Source: Blastocladiella emersonii ATCC 22665
Lineage: Eukaryota; Blastocladiomycota; Blastocladiomycetes; Blastocladiales; Blastocladiaceae
Direction of reading: 5' to 3'
Length of the DNA: 64,000 bases
Assembly: GCA_025594325.1 (NCBI GenBank)
Contig: JANHCV010000004.1
Location: 2,449,225 to 2,513,224, forward strand
The notes beneath the pieces are model-generated. The model was not told the DNA's origin, did no database searches, and saw only the letters and a program-made list of their open reading frames with translations. Shown here piece by piece: positions 20,139-32,090 of the stretch. The position numbers were made by a program, and so were the translations under genes. Every line of letters begins with the position of its first letter. Position 1 is the first letter of the stretch.

Positions 20139-21288
20139 ATGGCCAATCTCTCTGCCCTCCTCGTCGTCCTGGCGGCGGCCATCCTGTCGGCCTCGGCGGC
20201 CCCGACCACGGCGCCCGTCAACGACCAGCAGCTGCGCGACGCGGGCAAGATCCTCTCGCCGGGCCTCACCAAGTTCGACTACTCCATGTTCAAGAACGAC
20301 ATGACGCCCGCGCAGGCCCGCGCCCTCGCCTCCATCATGTCGCGCGAGGCGCCGGACGACAAGAAGCGCGAGTGGCTCATGGGCGCGCTCGCCTCGACGC
20401 CGTCCCGCCCGACCGTCTCGGGCGCCCAGCTCGAGTCGTTCAAGGACCTTGCCCAGTTCGCCGCCGTCGCCTACTGCGCCAACTCGAACACGGTCTCGTC
20501 GTGGTCGTGCGGCAAGACGTGCTCCAAGTACGCGCTTCCTCACTGAAACGGGCGTTTGGAGTCGCAGTTGTCTGACCTCGTGTCACCATCGTAGCTCGCG
20601 CGTTTCCGGCGTGACCCCCGTCGCCGCGCTGCAGGCCGCCGACACGTTCGGCTACGTCGCCGTGCGCCCCAAGGCCAAGCAGATCATCATCTCGTTCCGC
20701 GGCTCCGTCAACTCGGCCAACTGGATCGATAACCTGCAAGTGTCCAAGGTCGACTACCCGTGGCCGCGCCCCGCCGGCGTCAACACGGTCGGCGTCTCGG
20801 TCCACAAGGGCTTCACCGACGTGTACAAGGTCGTGCGCGACAAGCTCCTGTCGACGCTCAAGTCGACGGCCGCCGCCAACCCCGACTTCGAGGTCGTTTT
20901 CACGGGCCACTCGCTAGGCGGCGCCGTCGCGACGCTCGCGGCCACGGACGCCGTCGGCACGGGCACCGTCCCGGCGCGCCGCATCCGCATCATCAACTTT
21001 GGCGCGCCGCGCGTCGGCAACAAGGAGTTCGGCACCATGCTCGGCAACCTCGGGTTCGCGGGCATCGACCGCCTGGTGAACGAGAACGACATTGTCCCGC
21101 ACATCCCGCCCCAGTTCTCGGGGTACTGGCACTCGGCCGGCGAAAAGTACATCTACAACGGCCAGGTGTACGTGTGCAACGGGCTCGAGGACGACGCGTG
21201 CTCCAACTCGCGCGTGCCCTTCGTCTCGTCGGGCGCCCACGGCGGGTTCCTTGGCCAGGAGAAGGTGTTCGGGACGGGCGCGTGCTAA
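20139..21288 (+). CDS. secreted class-3 lipase, copy 2, 2 exons
   Basis: Exons are 20139-20527 and 20595-21288, with a 67-bp intron 20528-20594 (GTACGC...CGTAG). Splicing joins CSN to SRVSGVTP, matching CLDWRARNTRVV of copy 1, which has no intron. The signal peptide is LLVVLAAAILSASAA. The catalytic elbow is GHSLGGAVATLAATDAV and the Asp loop is ENDIVPHIPP; the His region is GYWHSAGEKY. The pro-region LSPGLTKFDY.MF.NDMTP is shared with copy 1. The two genes arose by tandem duplication, with intron gain or loss and clear divergence since. Confidence 0.9.
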
Positions 21289-21513
21289 GATGTGGTGCGC
21301 GGCGCAGAGTGTTAGACCGATGTACACATCATATAAATATACGACACGAACGCCCGCGGGCGGGTTTTGCTTCCACCTTCTCTGTCTCTCGCGTCGCTCA
21401 CTTCCCGTGATCGAGACGCGTCTCGATGAGCAGGCGCTCTCTTCGCCCTACCACTCTCCATGTTAGCTTCACGGACCAAGAGCGCGACTTCCCGCACCGA
21501 CCCGCCTGCGACC

Positions 21514-22263
21514 ATGACTTCGCGGCGGCGTGCGTCAGAGTCGACTGCTTCCGGTCGGCCGTCCTCGTCCTCGTCCTCGTCCGAGACACCGAAGCTGCCG
21601 GCGCTCGACCGCGCGTCGTCCGTCGTGTCGTCCAAACCCGTGCCCTCCAGCGACGTTAAACCTGCACGCTCGGTCAACGCGCCGCGTCCGGCGCCACCCG
21701 CGCGGAACGGCGGCAATCCGTCGCGCGCGTCCCCTTCCGAGCGGCGCAACGGGAGCGCCACGTCCGGCCATCGCGGGCCGCCGCCGACCTCACAGCGGTC
21801 CAGCGGTGCTGCGCGGTCCCCGCCCCCGCCAGCTCCGCCCGCGCAGCCCCGGCAAGCGCAAGTCGGACCAGGCGATCTCAGCGAGGAGGACCAGCAGCGA
21901 CTGCTCATACTGATGCTGCGGCGGGCGTACCCCGAGGCGTTGGTTAGGTGCTCTGAGCGTACGTCTACAAGCGTCCTGGGTGCGCACCGAGTACTGACGC
22001 AAGCCGGACGACCGTGTGTAGTGCTTGCGCGACACCCGGGCAACACGTTTCTGCTCGACTCGAAGGCGACGCTGCAGCAGTGGGTCGACCAGCAGCAGCA
22101 GGAGGACTCGGACGGCGAGAGCGAGGAGGATGGATGTGACGACGACGGTGAGTCGGACGAGAGCGAAGAGGACAGCAACAGCGACGAGGACGGCGCCGCC
22201 GTGCCGCCGCCGCCCGCGCAGTCTAGCACAAGCGCGAGCCGACGAGCTGGGCCGGGCACGTAG
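21514..22263 (+). CDS. disordered acidic-tail protein, 2 exons
   Basis: Two exons flank a 63-bp intron 21959-22021 (GTACGT, ACTGACG branch, GTGTAG). The spliced product starts MTSRRRASESTASG, is Ser/Pro/Arg-rich, has one ordered-looking stretch (LSEEDQQRLLILMLRRAYPE, then LLARHPGNTFLLDSKATLQQW), and ends in an Asp/Glu/Ser tail. I chose the ATG at 21514 for its ACC context; an in-frame ATG at 21460 is possible. No family is recognised. It is convergent with the GDP-fucose synthase gene. Confidence 0.55.
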   Translation: MTSRRRASESTASGRPSSSSSSSETPKLPALDRASSVVSSKPVPSSDVKPARSVNAPRPAPPARNGGNPSRASPSERRNGSATSGHRGPPPTSQRSSGAARSPPPPAPPAQPRQAQVGPGDLSEEDQQRLLILMLRRAYPEALVRCSERTSTSVLGAHRVLTQAGRPCVVLARHPGNTFLLDSKATLQQWVDQQQQEDSDGESEEDGCDDDGESDESEEDSNSDEDGAAVPPPPAQSSTSASRRAGPGT

Positions 22264-22351
22264 GTTGGCATGGATGGGTGGAAAGGGTATACTTTGCGTT
22301 TATCATCATCAAGTCTGGTGTAGTCTGCTGAGTGTTGAGGGTCGGCGACGA

Positions 22352-23843
<1,492 letters not shown>

Positions 23844-24263
23844 GGTTGGCGTCTGGCTAGCGGTGCGGGCTTGGCGCAGAGGGGAGCGGGGCGAGAGCGA
23901 CTCTTGAGGTCGCGGCGCGCTTCCACCGCCATGCCGCGGAAGATTCCGGGTCGGTCACATTGCTGTTACTTGGCGTCGCGTTGCGTGTTCCATGGCCGCG
24001 CGTGGCGTGTCGCGCGAGACAGCCAGCCGCGCGCACGGCGGGAGACACATCACGGGACGGAAACCGGCTGGTTTTGGTCAGGCGAGGCAACTGCCACGGC
24101 GATCACCAGCCGATAAACTTCGGTTTGCGCCTCACGGTCGGCCGCCGCACGCACGCACGGCAGCCACGGCCGACCCGAAGCGGCCGGCTCGGCCACCATG
24201 GCGCTCGCTCGCCCGCAACGCAACGTATCAAGCTTGTCGCCGACCGCCACTCCCCGCAACACC
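23844..24263. other. divergent spacer GDP-fucose synthase / COX7A-Cox9
   Basis: About 420 bp between head-to-head genes. No coding evidence is seen beyond a short in-frame extension upstream of the COX start. Confidence 0.4.
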
Positions 24264-24449
24264 ATGTCGCAGATCGCCCCCATCACTGGCATGCTCCGCC
24301 GCAAGTTCTTCGTCGACCTGACGATCGCCCTCGGCTCGGGCACCGCCGCCGGCTACTGGTGGTGGAACAACCACACGGCTGGCGTCCAGGCCCGCGAGGC
24401 CAAGCTCCGCGAGATCCGCATCGCCTCGGGCCTGCCCGTGTCCCAGTAA
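24264..24449 (+). CDS. cytochrome c oxidase subunit VIIa (yeast Cox9 type)
   Basis: A 61-residue protein starting MSQIAPITGMLRRKFFVDLT, with a single membrane helix ending GTAAGYWWWNNH and a charged matrix or intermembrane tail. The 'IAPITG..KR....D...G...G...ayyWWwg.H' pattern is diagnostic for fungal Cox9/COX7A, a small nuclear-encoded subunit needed for assembly of complex IV. The ATG at 24264 (CACCATGTC) is preferred over an in-frame ATG at 24198 because family members start MxIAPITG. Confidence 0.88.
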   Translation: MSQIAPITGMLRRKFFVDLTIALGSGTAAGYWWWNNHTAGVQAREAKLREIRIASGLPVSQ

Positions 24450-25131
24450 GGCGCCGAGCGCTGCGTGAGCGCCGCCGCCGTCGCAGTGGTACGCTGCGTG
24501 TGGGTCCTCGGCCGCCGCCACCACCACCTAACCTCTGCGTCCTGCCTCTAGTGCAACGGCTGCGCACTCGCCGCCCGCCCGTCTGGCTGTTTGATTTCAT
24601 TACATTTGTCTTCCTCGTCTCTACCCCACCCTGCTGCCCCTCCACCTCGTCGCGTGCCGGTCGCCCTGTCCCATCCCCCCACCCTCTCCCTCTCGCCGGC
24701 CGTCCCTGGAAATATGACACCGAATCTGCACCTAGCACACCGATTGACGCTTTCCTGGGTGTGCGCCGTCCTGCTCCCGCTCCGGAGCCTCTCTCTCGAT
24801 CGACATGGACATTGGTCGCGACCTCCCCCCTCCCCTACTCTGCTTTTCCCCTCCATCACCGTCGAAATGGGATCCCTAGTGTCGTCCGCTCGTTGCCTCC
24901 TCGCGCGCTCAGGATCACCGAGGACCGAAAATTCACACGAGGCGAGGGAAAGTGAGATGAGGGGCAGCCGGCCAGCAAGGCCGACGTCACTGCGGCGCGG
25001 AACCGTCGCGTCGCGTCGCGTCCAGCAAAATTTCCGAACTTTCCGAGCGTCTCCCGCCGTATGAAAGCGGATCGCGGCCCCCCTCTCCGTCCTCGCTCTC
25101 CGCCACCTCGCAGCCTTGCACACTTGTAACC
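24450..25131. other. intergenic, no gene seen
   Basis: About 680 bp, pyrimidine-rich in parts (CTCTCCC, CCTCCCC), between two plus-strand genes. No convincing coding sequence. Confidence 0.45.
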
Positions 25132-26399
25132 ATGTCATCGACGCCCAAGGACCCGCCGGCCTCGCTCACCTTCCCCGCGCCGCCGCCGCCGCGCATCGCC
25201 ATGCCCGCGCAGAGCATGAAACTCGAGAGCGAGCTCAACCCGCCCGACGTGTCCGACTCGCTGCACCTCGAGGAGCTCGACAAGAACCTGTACCGCGTCG
25301 CGCCCGCCGCGCTCTGGCGGCCCGTCGGCGCGCGCGGCGTGTTTGGTGGGCAAATCATTGGTTTAGCGCTTGTCGCAGCTACGAACACGGTCCCGGCGCC
25401 GTTCAAGGTGCACTCGCTGCACAGCTACTTCCTGCTCGGCGGCGACAACACGCGCGCCATCGTGTTCCACGTCACGCCGATGCGCGACTCGCGCTCGTTC
25501 GTCACGCGCCAGGTCACGGCCCAGCAGAACGGCCGGCCCATCTTCATCATGGTGTGCAGCTTCATGCGCCGCGAGGCGTCGCCGCTCGAGCACCAGTACA
25601 CGATGCCGCCCGCGCCCGCCCCCGAGTCGCTGCCGTCGCGCGAGGAGATGCTCGCCGGCTGGCTCTCCAAGACCCCGGCAAAGTACCACGAGGCCATCAA
25701 GGAGCGGCTCGAGGAGGTCCGTTCTCTCTCGCGCGATTACATCGCTCGGATCCGACCTTGCTAACGTTGGTGAACCGCATGCGTAGCCGATCCCCATCGA
25801 CATGCGGCCGTGCGACACGCCGAGCCCGACGGACCTCGTGTACCCGGCGAGCAAGGAGCCGCGCCAGCTCGTGTGGATGAAGTCCAAGACCAAGCTGCCG
25901 GCCGACCCGGCCTTCCACATGTGCGTCGCCGCCTACTGCTCGGACCACCAGCTGCTCTGGACCACGGTGCGCCCGCATGGCGTGACCGTTGCGTACGTTC
26001 TCGCTACCTGCCTTCCCCCTCGACCGACCACACGCGCTAACGTGGGCGAACGCGTGTAGCACGAACCCGCAGCTCGGCATGGTCGTGTCGCTCGACCACT
26101 CGATGTGGTTCCACACCGACTTCCGCGCCGACGAGTGGCTCCTGTACGAGATGGAGAGCCCGCGCACGGGCGGCGCGCGCGGCGTGGCGCTGGGCCGGCT
26201 GTGGACGCGCGACGGCACGCTCGCCGTGACGTGCGCGCAGGAGGGCCTGCTGCGCGCCACGGTCGACCCCGAGAAGCCCATCACGGGCGGGCTCGGGTAC
26301 CGCCGCGTCAAGGACCTGCAGCGCACGCTCCTCGACCGCGACCAGAAGAAGCAGCGCGACATGGAGAACGAGCAGGGCGAGCTCAAGGCCAAGCTGTGA
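25132..26399 (+). CDS. peroxisomal acyl-CoA thioesterase (TesB/ACOT8 type), 3 exons
   Basis: Introns 25717-25786 and 25993-26059 (GTCCGT and GTACGT donors, GCTAAC branch sites) are removed. The first hotdog domain shows RPVGARGVFGGQIIGLALVA, FKVHSLHSYFLLGGD and RSFVTRQVTAQQNGRPIF. The second shows LGMVVSLDHSMWFH, where the Asp and the nearby polar residues form the active site, and RGVALGRLWTRDGTLAVTCA. The C-terminus ends in AKL, a peroxisomal targeting signal of the SKL class. The enzyme releases free fatty acids and CoA from acyl-CoA and would work alongside peroxisomal beta-oxidation. The carnitine acetyltransferase 6 kb away is in a related pathway, but there is no evidence of linkage. 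Confidence 0.9.
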
Positions 26400-26497
26400 G
26401 CTGACTGACCGTTGCGGACGGGATGGAAGGTGGAAGGGAACGGGATATACTAGCTGACTGACACTGATGCTCGCGAAGTACACTGCGAGTCGTGCGG

Positions 26498-26774
26498 CTA
26501 CTCGCCGAGCACAAACTTGCGGTCGAGGTGCTGGAACAGGGCGAGGCACGCGACGTAGCCGCCGAGGAACCCGACGCCCACGAACGTGGCGTGCCGGCCG
26601 CCGATGGGCGCTGGCTACACGCACAGGCGTGAGGATGAGCATCCAGCCGGCGGCTGCGATCGTCCGGCAGTCAGCGCGTACGCGGTAGTAGCGCTGGGCA
26701 AAGTTGAAGGCAGCGTAGCCGCCGCCCACGCCGGCGCCGAGCGAGAGCGCGTTCACAATGCGGTTGACGCCCAT
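26498..26774 (-). CDS. small two-helix membrane protein, 2 exons
   Basis: Exon 1 26682-26774 encodes MGVNRIVNALSLGAGVGGGY and ends at QRYYR. A 67-bp intron 26615-26681 (GTACGC...GTGTAG) precedes exon 2, which ends QHLDRKFVLGE. The product is 69 residues with two glycine-rich hydrophobic helices, LSLGAGVGGGYAAF and FVGVGFLGGYVACLALF. Size and Gly-rich helices are typical of accessory subunits of mitochondrial inner-membrane complexes, but I cannot name one. Phase and reading frame across the intron are consistent. Confidence 0.6.
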
Positions 26775-26941
26775 GGCTAGTTGTTGGTTGATTCGTTGCA
26801 GAGTAGTGTTTGTTGATGGTTCGAGAGAGCGAGGGTCGGCAGCGGGTGACGCGCTCCAGAAGACCTTGGATTGGCGCTGCTGCCTCAGCCTCAACTCGTC
26901 CCTTCCCTCTCTCCTCCAACGATGAGTAAGCAAATGAATCC

Positions 26942-28411
26942 ATGACCACGATGAACGCTGCCAGTCCCGATGAATCAACTGTCGCGCTGTGCGACGAGCT
27001 GCAGACCGAGGAGATGGTCGCGCTCGACGCCATCTTCCCCGACGGGTTCCAGTGGACCCCTGCACCGGCGCCGCTCGCGCGCCGTGGATTCCTCGCCGTG
27101 GATGTCGTTTTACCTTCCAGCGATCTGGCGGTTGAGGTTGACCAGCCGGTCGCCAAGAACCTGTTGTCCTCGGCCACGGTGCAGTCGCTCCCGCCCGCGA
27201 CCGTCGACTTTGCGCTCCCGCTCGACTACCCGGCCGATTCGCCCGCACGCGTCTCGGTTCGGTGCTCTTGGCTTCCCGAAGCGGCTCTCGCATCGCTGTC
27301 CGAGGCCGCGACCGATGCTGCGAGCGCCGCCGGCTCGGACGTTGCGCTGTTCGAGGTGCACGCCGCCGTCGCTGCTGCCCTCGAGACCTTCCTCGCTGCT
27401 GCGTCCCCGCTCCGCGTGGCGCCCGGCGCGCTCGAAACCATCGTGCACCACGACCAGAACGTCCGCCGCGCCGCGTTCCGATCGCAGCAGTACACGTGCC
27501 TCATCTGCTTGTACCCGCGGTTCGGCAAGGATGCCGTCGCGCTTCCTGGTTGCGGGCACCTCTTCTGTCGCGCCTGTCTCCACGACTTCTTTGTCGTCCT
27601 CGTCGACAACGGCATGCCGCACCAGGTGCGATGCCCGCACCCCGACTGCGCGCCAAGTGCCCGCGGAGCAGCGGCTGCCGGAGCACCAGACGCGCAGGAA
27701 GCCGAACTGGACGCCGAGGCGCAGCTCGCGGCGCATCCCGTCACCGCAGCCTTCCTGACCGACCTGATCGGCGCCGCGCGCACGGCCAAGTGGACCGAGC
27801 AGTTCCTCAACCGCGCGTACGCGAGCGACCCGTCAATGCTGTGGTGCGCGCGCGTCACGTGCGGCGGCCCCGCGCGGCGCGCGACCGACGGCGTGTACAC
27901 GCGGCTGGCGACGTGCCTGCACTGCAAGTACGCCTTCTGCGCGCACTGCAACCGCGGGTGGCACGGCAACGCGCAGGGGTGCGCGGTGCGCGACCAGCAG
28001 GGCGCCCTCAAGGCGTACCTCGACGCACGCGCGGACCCGGACCCCGCGCACCGCGAGAAGCGCGTGCTCGAGCTCCTGCTCCGGTACGGCCGCGCCACGC
28101 TCGACCGGCTGCTCCAGGCGTATGAGGACGAGCAGGCGACGCTCGCGTGGGTCCGCGACAACGCTGCCGTGTGCCCGCGCTGTGCGACTCCCGTTATCAA
28201 GTCGGACGGGTGCAACCACATGAGCTGCGCGACGTGCGGCGCCCACTTTTGTTACATCTGCGGCACCGGGCTCGACGGGCTGGCCAACAAGTACGACCAC
28301 TTCACCAAGGTCGGGTCGTCGTGCCGCGGGAAGCTGTTCGAGGGCCTCGTCATAGACGAGGAGGCCAACGAGCTCGCCGCCGTGCAGATTGCGTTTGGCG
28401 AGGACTGGTAG
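26942..28411 (+). CDS. RWD-RBR E3 ubiquitin ligase (RNF14/Itt1 type)
   Basis: A 489-residue intronless protein. The N-terminal ~160 residues form an RWD domain (LQTEEMVALDAIFPDGFQW, then a 'PLDYPADSPA' turn). RING1 is CLICLYPRFGKDAVALPGCG, HLFCRACL and CPHPDC. The in-between-RING zinc site contains MLWCARVTCGG, CLHCKYAFCAHCNRGWHG. RING2 is VCPRCATPVIKSDGCNHMSC with the presumed catalytic Cys in the CNHMSC segment, followed by CGAHFCYICG. The RWD plus RING-IBR-RING order is that of RNF14 and yeast Itt1, which ubiquitinate via a HECT-like Cys thioester; RNF14 acts on stalled or cross-linked ribosomes. It is convergent with VPS36. Confidence 0.9.
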   Translation: MTTMNAASPDESTVALCDELQTEEMVALDAIFPDGFQWTPAPAPLARRGFLAVDVVLPSSDLAVEVDQPVAKNLLSSATVQSLPPATVDFALPLDYPADSPARVSVRCSWLPEAALASLSEAATDAASAAGSDVALFEVHAAVAAALETFLAAASPLRVAPGALETIVHHDQNVRRAAFRSQQYTCLICLYPRFGKDAVALPGCGHLFCRACLHDFFVVLVDNGMPHQVRCPHPDCAPSARGAAAAGAPDAQEAELDAEAQLAAHPVTAAFLTDLIGAARTAKWTEQFLNRAYASDPSMLWCARVTCGGPARRATDGVYTRLATCLHCKYAFCAHCNRGWHGNAQGCAVRDQQGALKAYLDARADPDPAHREKRVLELLLRYGRATLDRLLQAYEDEQATLAWVRDNAAVCPRCATPVIKSDGCNHMSCATCGAHFCYICGTGLDGLANKYDHFTKVGSSCRGKLFEGLVIDEEANELAAVQIAFGEDW

Positions 28412-28559
28412 CGAGCGGCCCGTCATCTGTATATAAGACAACTGTTCTGCGATACGCTTACTGTGCCACGACCAGGTGTTCGGGCGGAGGGATGGCAGGA
28501 ACGAAGAGGATGGGAGGTGGTCGAGCATCGCGCTAGCAAACTTTCATGTATAGACCACG

Positions 28560-30319
28560 CTATGCAGCGGCCGAGGCCACGAGGAACAAGTTGGTAAAGT
28601 ATCGGCCAGACGGCGCGTCGACGGCGAGCCGGCCCGCGCGAGCCGCGTGCGCGAGCAGCTGGCGCGCGAGGGCCACGGAGACCGCAGGTCCGAGCTTAGC
28701 CGCGACCGCGACGGCGTCGAGTCCGTCCCGTGGCACCTCCTTGGCCCACGCCTCGAGCTCGGCGAACAAGCCGGTGTCCGCGTACCGCGGCGTGTGCACG
28801 ATGCGCGCGCCGCTGTCGAGCTCGCGTGCCGTGTACGGCAGGCCGAGCGGGGCGAGCTGGCCCGCGGCGTGCCACAGGTCGGACGGCGACACGAGCGCGA
28901 CGCCGCGCGCGCGGTTGAACATGCAGTACAGGTCGGTCAGCGCCAGGATCCCGCCCTGCGACCCCGACGCAGGCAGGACGTGCGCGAGGAAGTCGGCCAG
29001 GTCGCGCGCCAGCGCACGGTCGCGGTCGTCGCCCCGCACCTTGGCGCCCAGCGCGCCTGACTCGGTGCCGAGCGAAGCGGTGGCGCCCAGGGAGAGCATC
29101 GCGGACCGGAACTCGGCGACCAGCGCGTCGTTGTCGTCGTCGACGGCGGACAGGTCGCGCGACTGCTTGAGCTTGCTCGCGATGGTCGTCGAGAGCGAGA
29201 CCTACGCGCGGATTGTGCGGGTCGAGTGAGAGGGTGCTACTACATGGCAGTGATGGAGTGATGGAGCAAGCGTACCATCTCCTGTGCTTTGGCCATGAGC
29301 GCGTCCAGGTCGGCAAACGCTGTACTCAGCGCCTCGCGCTGCGACGACTGCGACTGCTCCTGGTGCGCGACGATCCCGCTCAGACCTACTTGTCGGAGTT
29401 AGCCGCGCTTCTCCGCATCTGAGACTGATCGACGCACCAAGCGGCTTTGGTGCAGGTGGTGCGGAAGCGGGAGCAGCGACGGGCGCGACTGCTCCAGGCG
29501 ACGGTGATCTCGGCGGCGGTGCGACTTCCCACGCCCGCGCGCGGAGCGCCGTGACCAGCGCCTGGTAAAAGGCCTGCGACCCGCCCTGGCGAAACGACAG
29601 CTTGACGACGGCGCGCTGCGTTTCGCCCGTGAGCGCGAGTCCGCACGCGGCGCACGCGCGCGCCGACGGAGTATTGGCGAGCGTGCATCGCGGACACACG
29701 GACGAAACCGCAGTTGTTACAGGGGCGAGCGGGGACTGGCACATGGCGCACGCGGTGGACGAGGGCGGGTTCGCGAACGTGCACGCGGGACACGCGCGGG
29801 CGGCCTGGCGTGCGTTGCCGCAGTCGGCACAGGCGGACCTCGTCATGTCGGAGGGCGCGACGTGGACGCGCTGGCACACGTGGCAGGTCCACGGCGCAGG
29901 TTTCGCGGAGGATGGCGGGCGCGCGGCAGCGGCAGCCGAGGCGGGGAGCGGGTCGGCCCACGCTAGGTCGAGCGTGATCTTGGGCGAGGAGCGGAGGAAG
30001 CCGGGCTACGTCCGCCTCGAGTCAGCACAAGTCCTGCATCGTGCGCGCGCAGTCAGCGTACCGCGAGCGTCGCGTTGGCAACATCAGCGAGCGCCAGCGC
30101 GATGGCAAGTGGCGGTTGGCCAGGCGATGGTGACTTGACGGCGCTGACGAAGAGCAGGCGGCGCGAAGTGAGGTGGGCGGCGCCGTCCTCGTGCGAGCCG
30201 GGCAGGCGCGTCTGGCCGTCGTACAGCCCGACGCGCGTCTGCACGCGGTGCAGGATCTCGTCGGCGGCGAGGGTCGGGCGGCCCGCGGGCGTCAGCGTGC
30301 ATGGAGTCCAGCGGTTCAT
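28560..30319 (-). CDS. VPS36: ESCRT-II subunit VPS36, 4 exons
   Basis: Introns by signals are 30006-30061, 29386-29437 and 29202-29275. Exon 1 and the start of exon 2 form the GLUE lipid/ubiquitin-binding domain (LTSRRLLFVSA to PGFLRSSPKITLDL). Exon 2 then has a run of zinc-finger motifs (WTCHVCQRVH..CADC, CPACTFANPPSSTACAMC, CPRCTLANTPSARACAACG), reminiscent of the NZF insert of yeast Vps36. Exon 3 begins GLSGIVAHQE and contains AFADLDALMAKAQEM. Exon 4 holds the paired winged helices, for example GILALTDLYCMFNRARGVAL. VPS36 joins VPS22 and VPS25 on endosomes to sort ubiquitinated cargo into multivesicular bodies. Confidence 0.9.
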
Positions 30320-30504
30320 GGTGCTTTCATTGAGGGTAGTTCGACGCTCGATGCGAGAGCAGAAGCGCGTCGCGTCGTGTCTTCGACTTCTGCGCCACAA
30401 CCGCCACCACGCCCGCTCACGCCGCTCATCCATGGACGACAACAGAACGAATGGATCAGAGTACAGGATGAATCTCGGCACGATCCACAGCACAGACAAC
30501 CGGC

Positions 30505-30580
30505 TTACGGGGTGCGCGCGTGCGGCGGGGTCCACGGGACCCTGATGGAGCGGAACTCGCGCTGCGGCGGGAGCTGCTGC

Positions 30581-30615
<35 letters not shown>

Positions 30616-31629
30616 GCCTTGGGGAGGGGTCCAGTCGACGTGCACGGCGCGGTGCTCGTGGGTGCCGTGGCGGCGAGCGTGCTCGCGGTAGTACTGCTCG
30701 AGCGTGTCGGACGAGGGCACCTCGAGGTAGTCGGCGAGGAACTTGAGCGGAGCGGGGCCGAGCTGGTCGCGCATGCGGCTGGCCATGGCAAGCTCCGCCT
30801 CGGAGAAGTAGGTGCCGTAGGCGCCCGGGTACTGCAGGCGGCGGCCGGTGCGCGCCGCGCACGCCGTGGCGACGGCCTGGTACAGCCACGTGGTCGGGTC
30901 GAGGTCGCCGTCGGCCACGGCCGCGAGCAGCAGCAGCGGCAGGTTGCGGTGGATGTGCGGCGGGTACTGGGCGTACAGCGCGCGCGACAGAACCACGAGC
31001 CATGTCTCGGTCTGGGTCAGCGGCAGCGGGCCGAGCGGGTTGGCGGCGGTCGGGGCCGACGCGATGGGCGCGGTCGGGTCGAAGGCGGCGACGCCGACCT
31101 GGGTGAGGCGGTCGAGGGCGGCGCGCACGTCGGCGGCGACGGGGTAGTTGGTGCGGAACAGGTTGGCGAGGGCCGGGTCGCGGGCGAGCAGCGCCGTGAG
31201 CGCGGCGGGCGTGGCGAGCCACTGCGTGTAGGCGCGGTGGATGGGCGCGCGGTCGGCGGCGGGGCGCGTGTAGAAGCGGTTGACCGTGGCGCGCACCATG
31301 CCGAGGACGGCGAGCGCCGGGTCGCGGCCGGCCGCGTCGAGCAGGCGCGTGGCGAACGCCTCGGGGTCGTTGGCGCCCGCGGCGAAGGCGAGGGCCTCGA
31401 CGGCGTCGCCGGGCTCGAGAAGGTACGGCACCAGCGGGAGCACGCCGGGAGCCGCGGCGCCGGGCCCGTCGCTCCGCTTGCAGATGTGGATGCCGAGCGA
31501 GTCGAAGGCGCCGTTGGGCAGCACGTCGTAGGATGGCAGCGGCTGCTGTTGCTGTTGCAGCTGCGGCTGCTGCTGCGCCGGTGCAGGGCGGTTCGAGGGC
31601 GTGGCCGGCTGCAGTACGGGCGGATCCAT
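30505..31629 (-). CDS. unrecognised protein with C-terminal polyglutamine
   Basis: The frame starts at ATG 31627-31629 (MDPPVLQPATPSNRP). The ~374-residue product has Gln-rich tracts at both ends, including a run of ten glutamines near the C-terminus, and a well-ordered helical middle (ALAFAAGANDPEAFATRLLD, ALAVLGMVRATVNRFYTRP, TWLVVLSRALYAQYPPHIHR). The helical part looks like a globular repeat-type domain, but I recognise no family. The frame extends upstream of the chosen Met into the divergent promoter, so the start is somewhat uncertain. Confidence 0.65.
30578..30614. repeat. (CTG)n trinucleotide repeat
   Basis: About eleven uninterrupted CTG units on the plus strand, encoding the polyglutamine tract of the minus-strand gene. 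It is a likely length-variable site. Confidence 0.85.
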
Positions 31630-32090
31630 GGTGATGCGGAGCGTGATTCGGTGCGCCCGTGGTGGAACGAGGGGGGGGGGGGCGGGGAGAGCGGCGGCGG
31701 ACAGCGGGATCGTGGGACTCGCTTTGTACCGGCGGGCGCGCGGGTGATGCGGACGAGACGAAGGACACCGGCTCGAAAGGCGAGGGACGGGCGACGCGGC
31801 GACCAACGCGACGCGCAGCGGCAGGAACCCAAACGACGCGTTCAGCCCGCACGCGTGACTGCCGGTGACATCATCCCATGCGCCGGCCTGCCCGCGTGAG
31901 CGGTGAGCAACGCGTTTCCGTTTTCACGTCGGCATGCTCGGGATTCCTTCCGAGCTCTCTCTCTCTACGCAACCCGCTCCGTGACTGGGACATCGCCGAC
32001 CGCCACACCCTACCATGTATGCTATGCCACTGCCCATGCACACACCACGATACGATCGGACCCACGAGCTGACGCCGCTCCCGCGCTAGC
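31630..32090. promoter_or_regulatory. divergent promoter region
   Basis: About 460 bp between head-to-head genes, including a 12-nt G run near 31671-31682. No gene is seen. Confidence 0.35.

Noticed and set aside
31671-31682. Poly-G run as another palindromic insertion
   Set aside because: No C-rich partner or target duplication; simple homopolymer in a promoter region.
30520-31899. 459-residue plus-strand frame
   Set aside because: Shadow of the polyglutamine gene; reads as Gly/Arg/Val/Ala repeats with a poly-Leu run opposite the polyglutamine tract.
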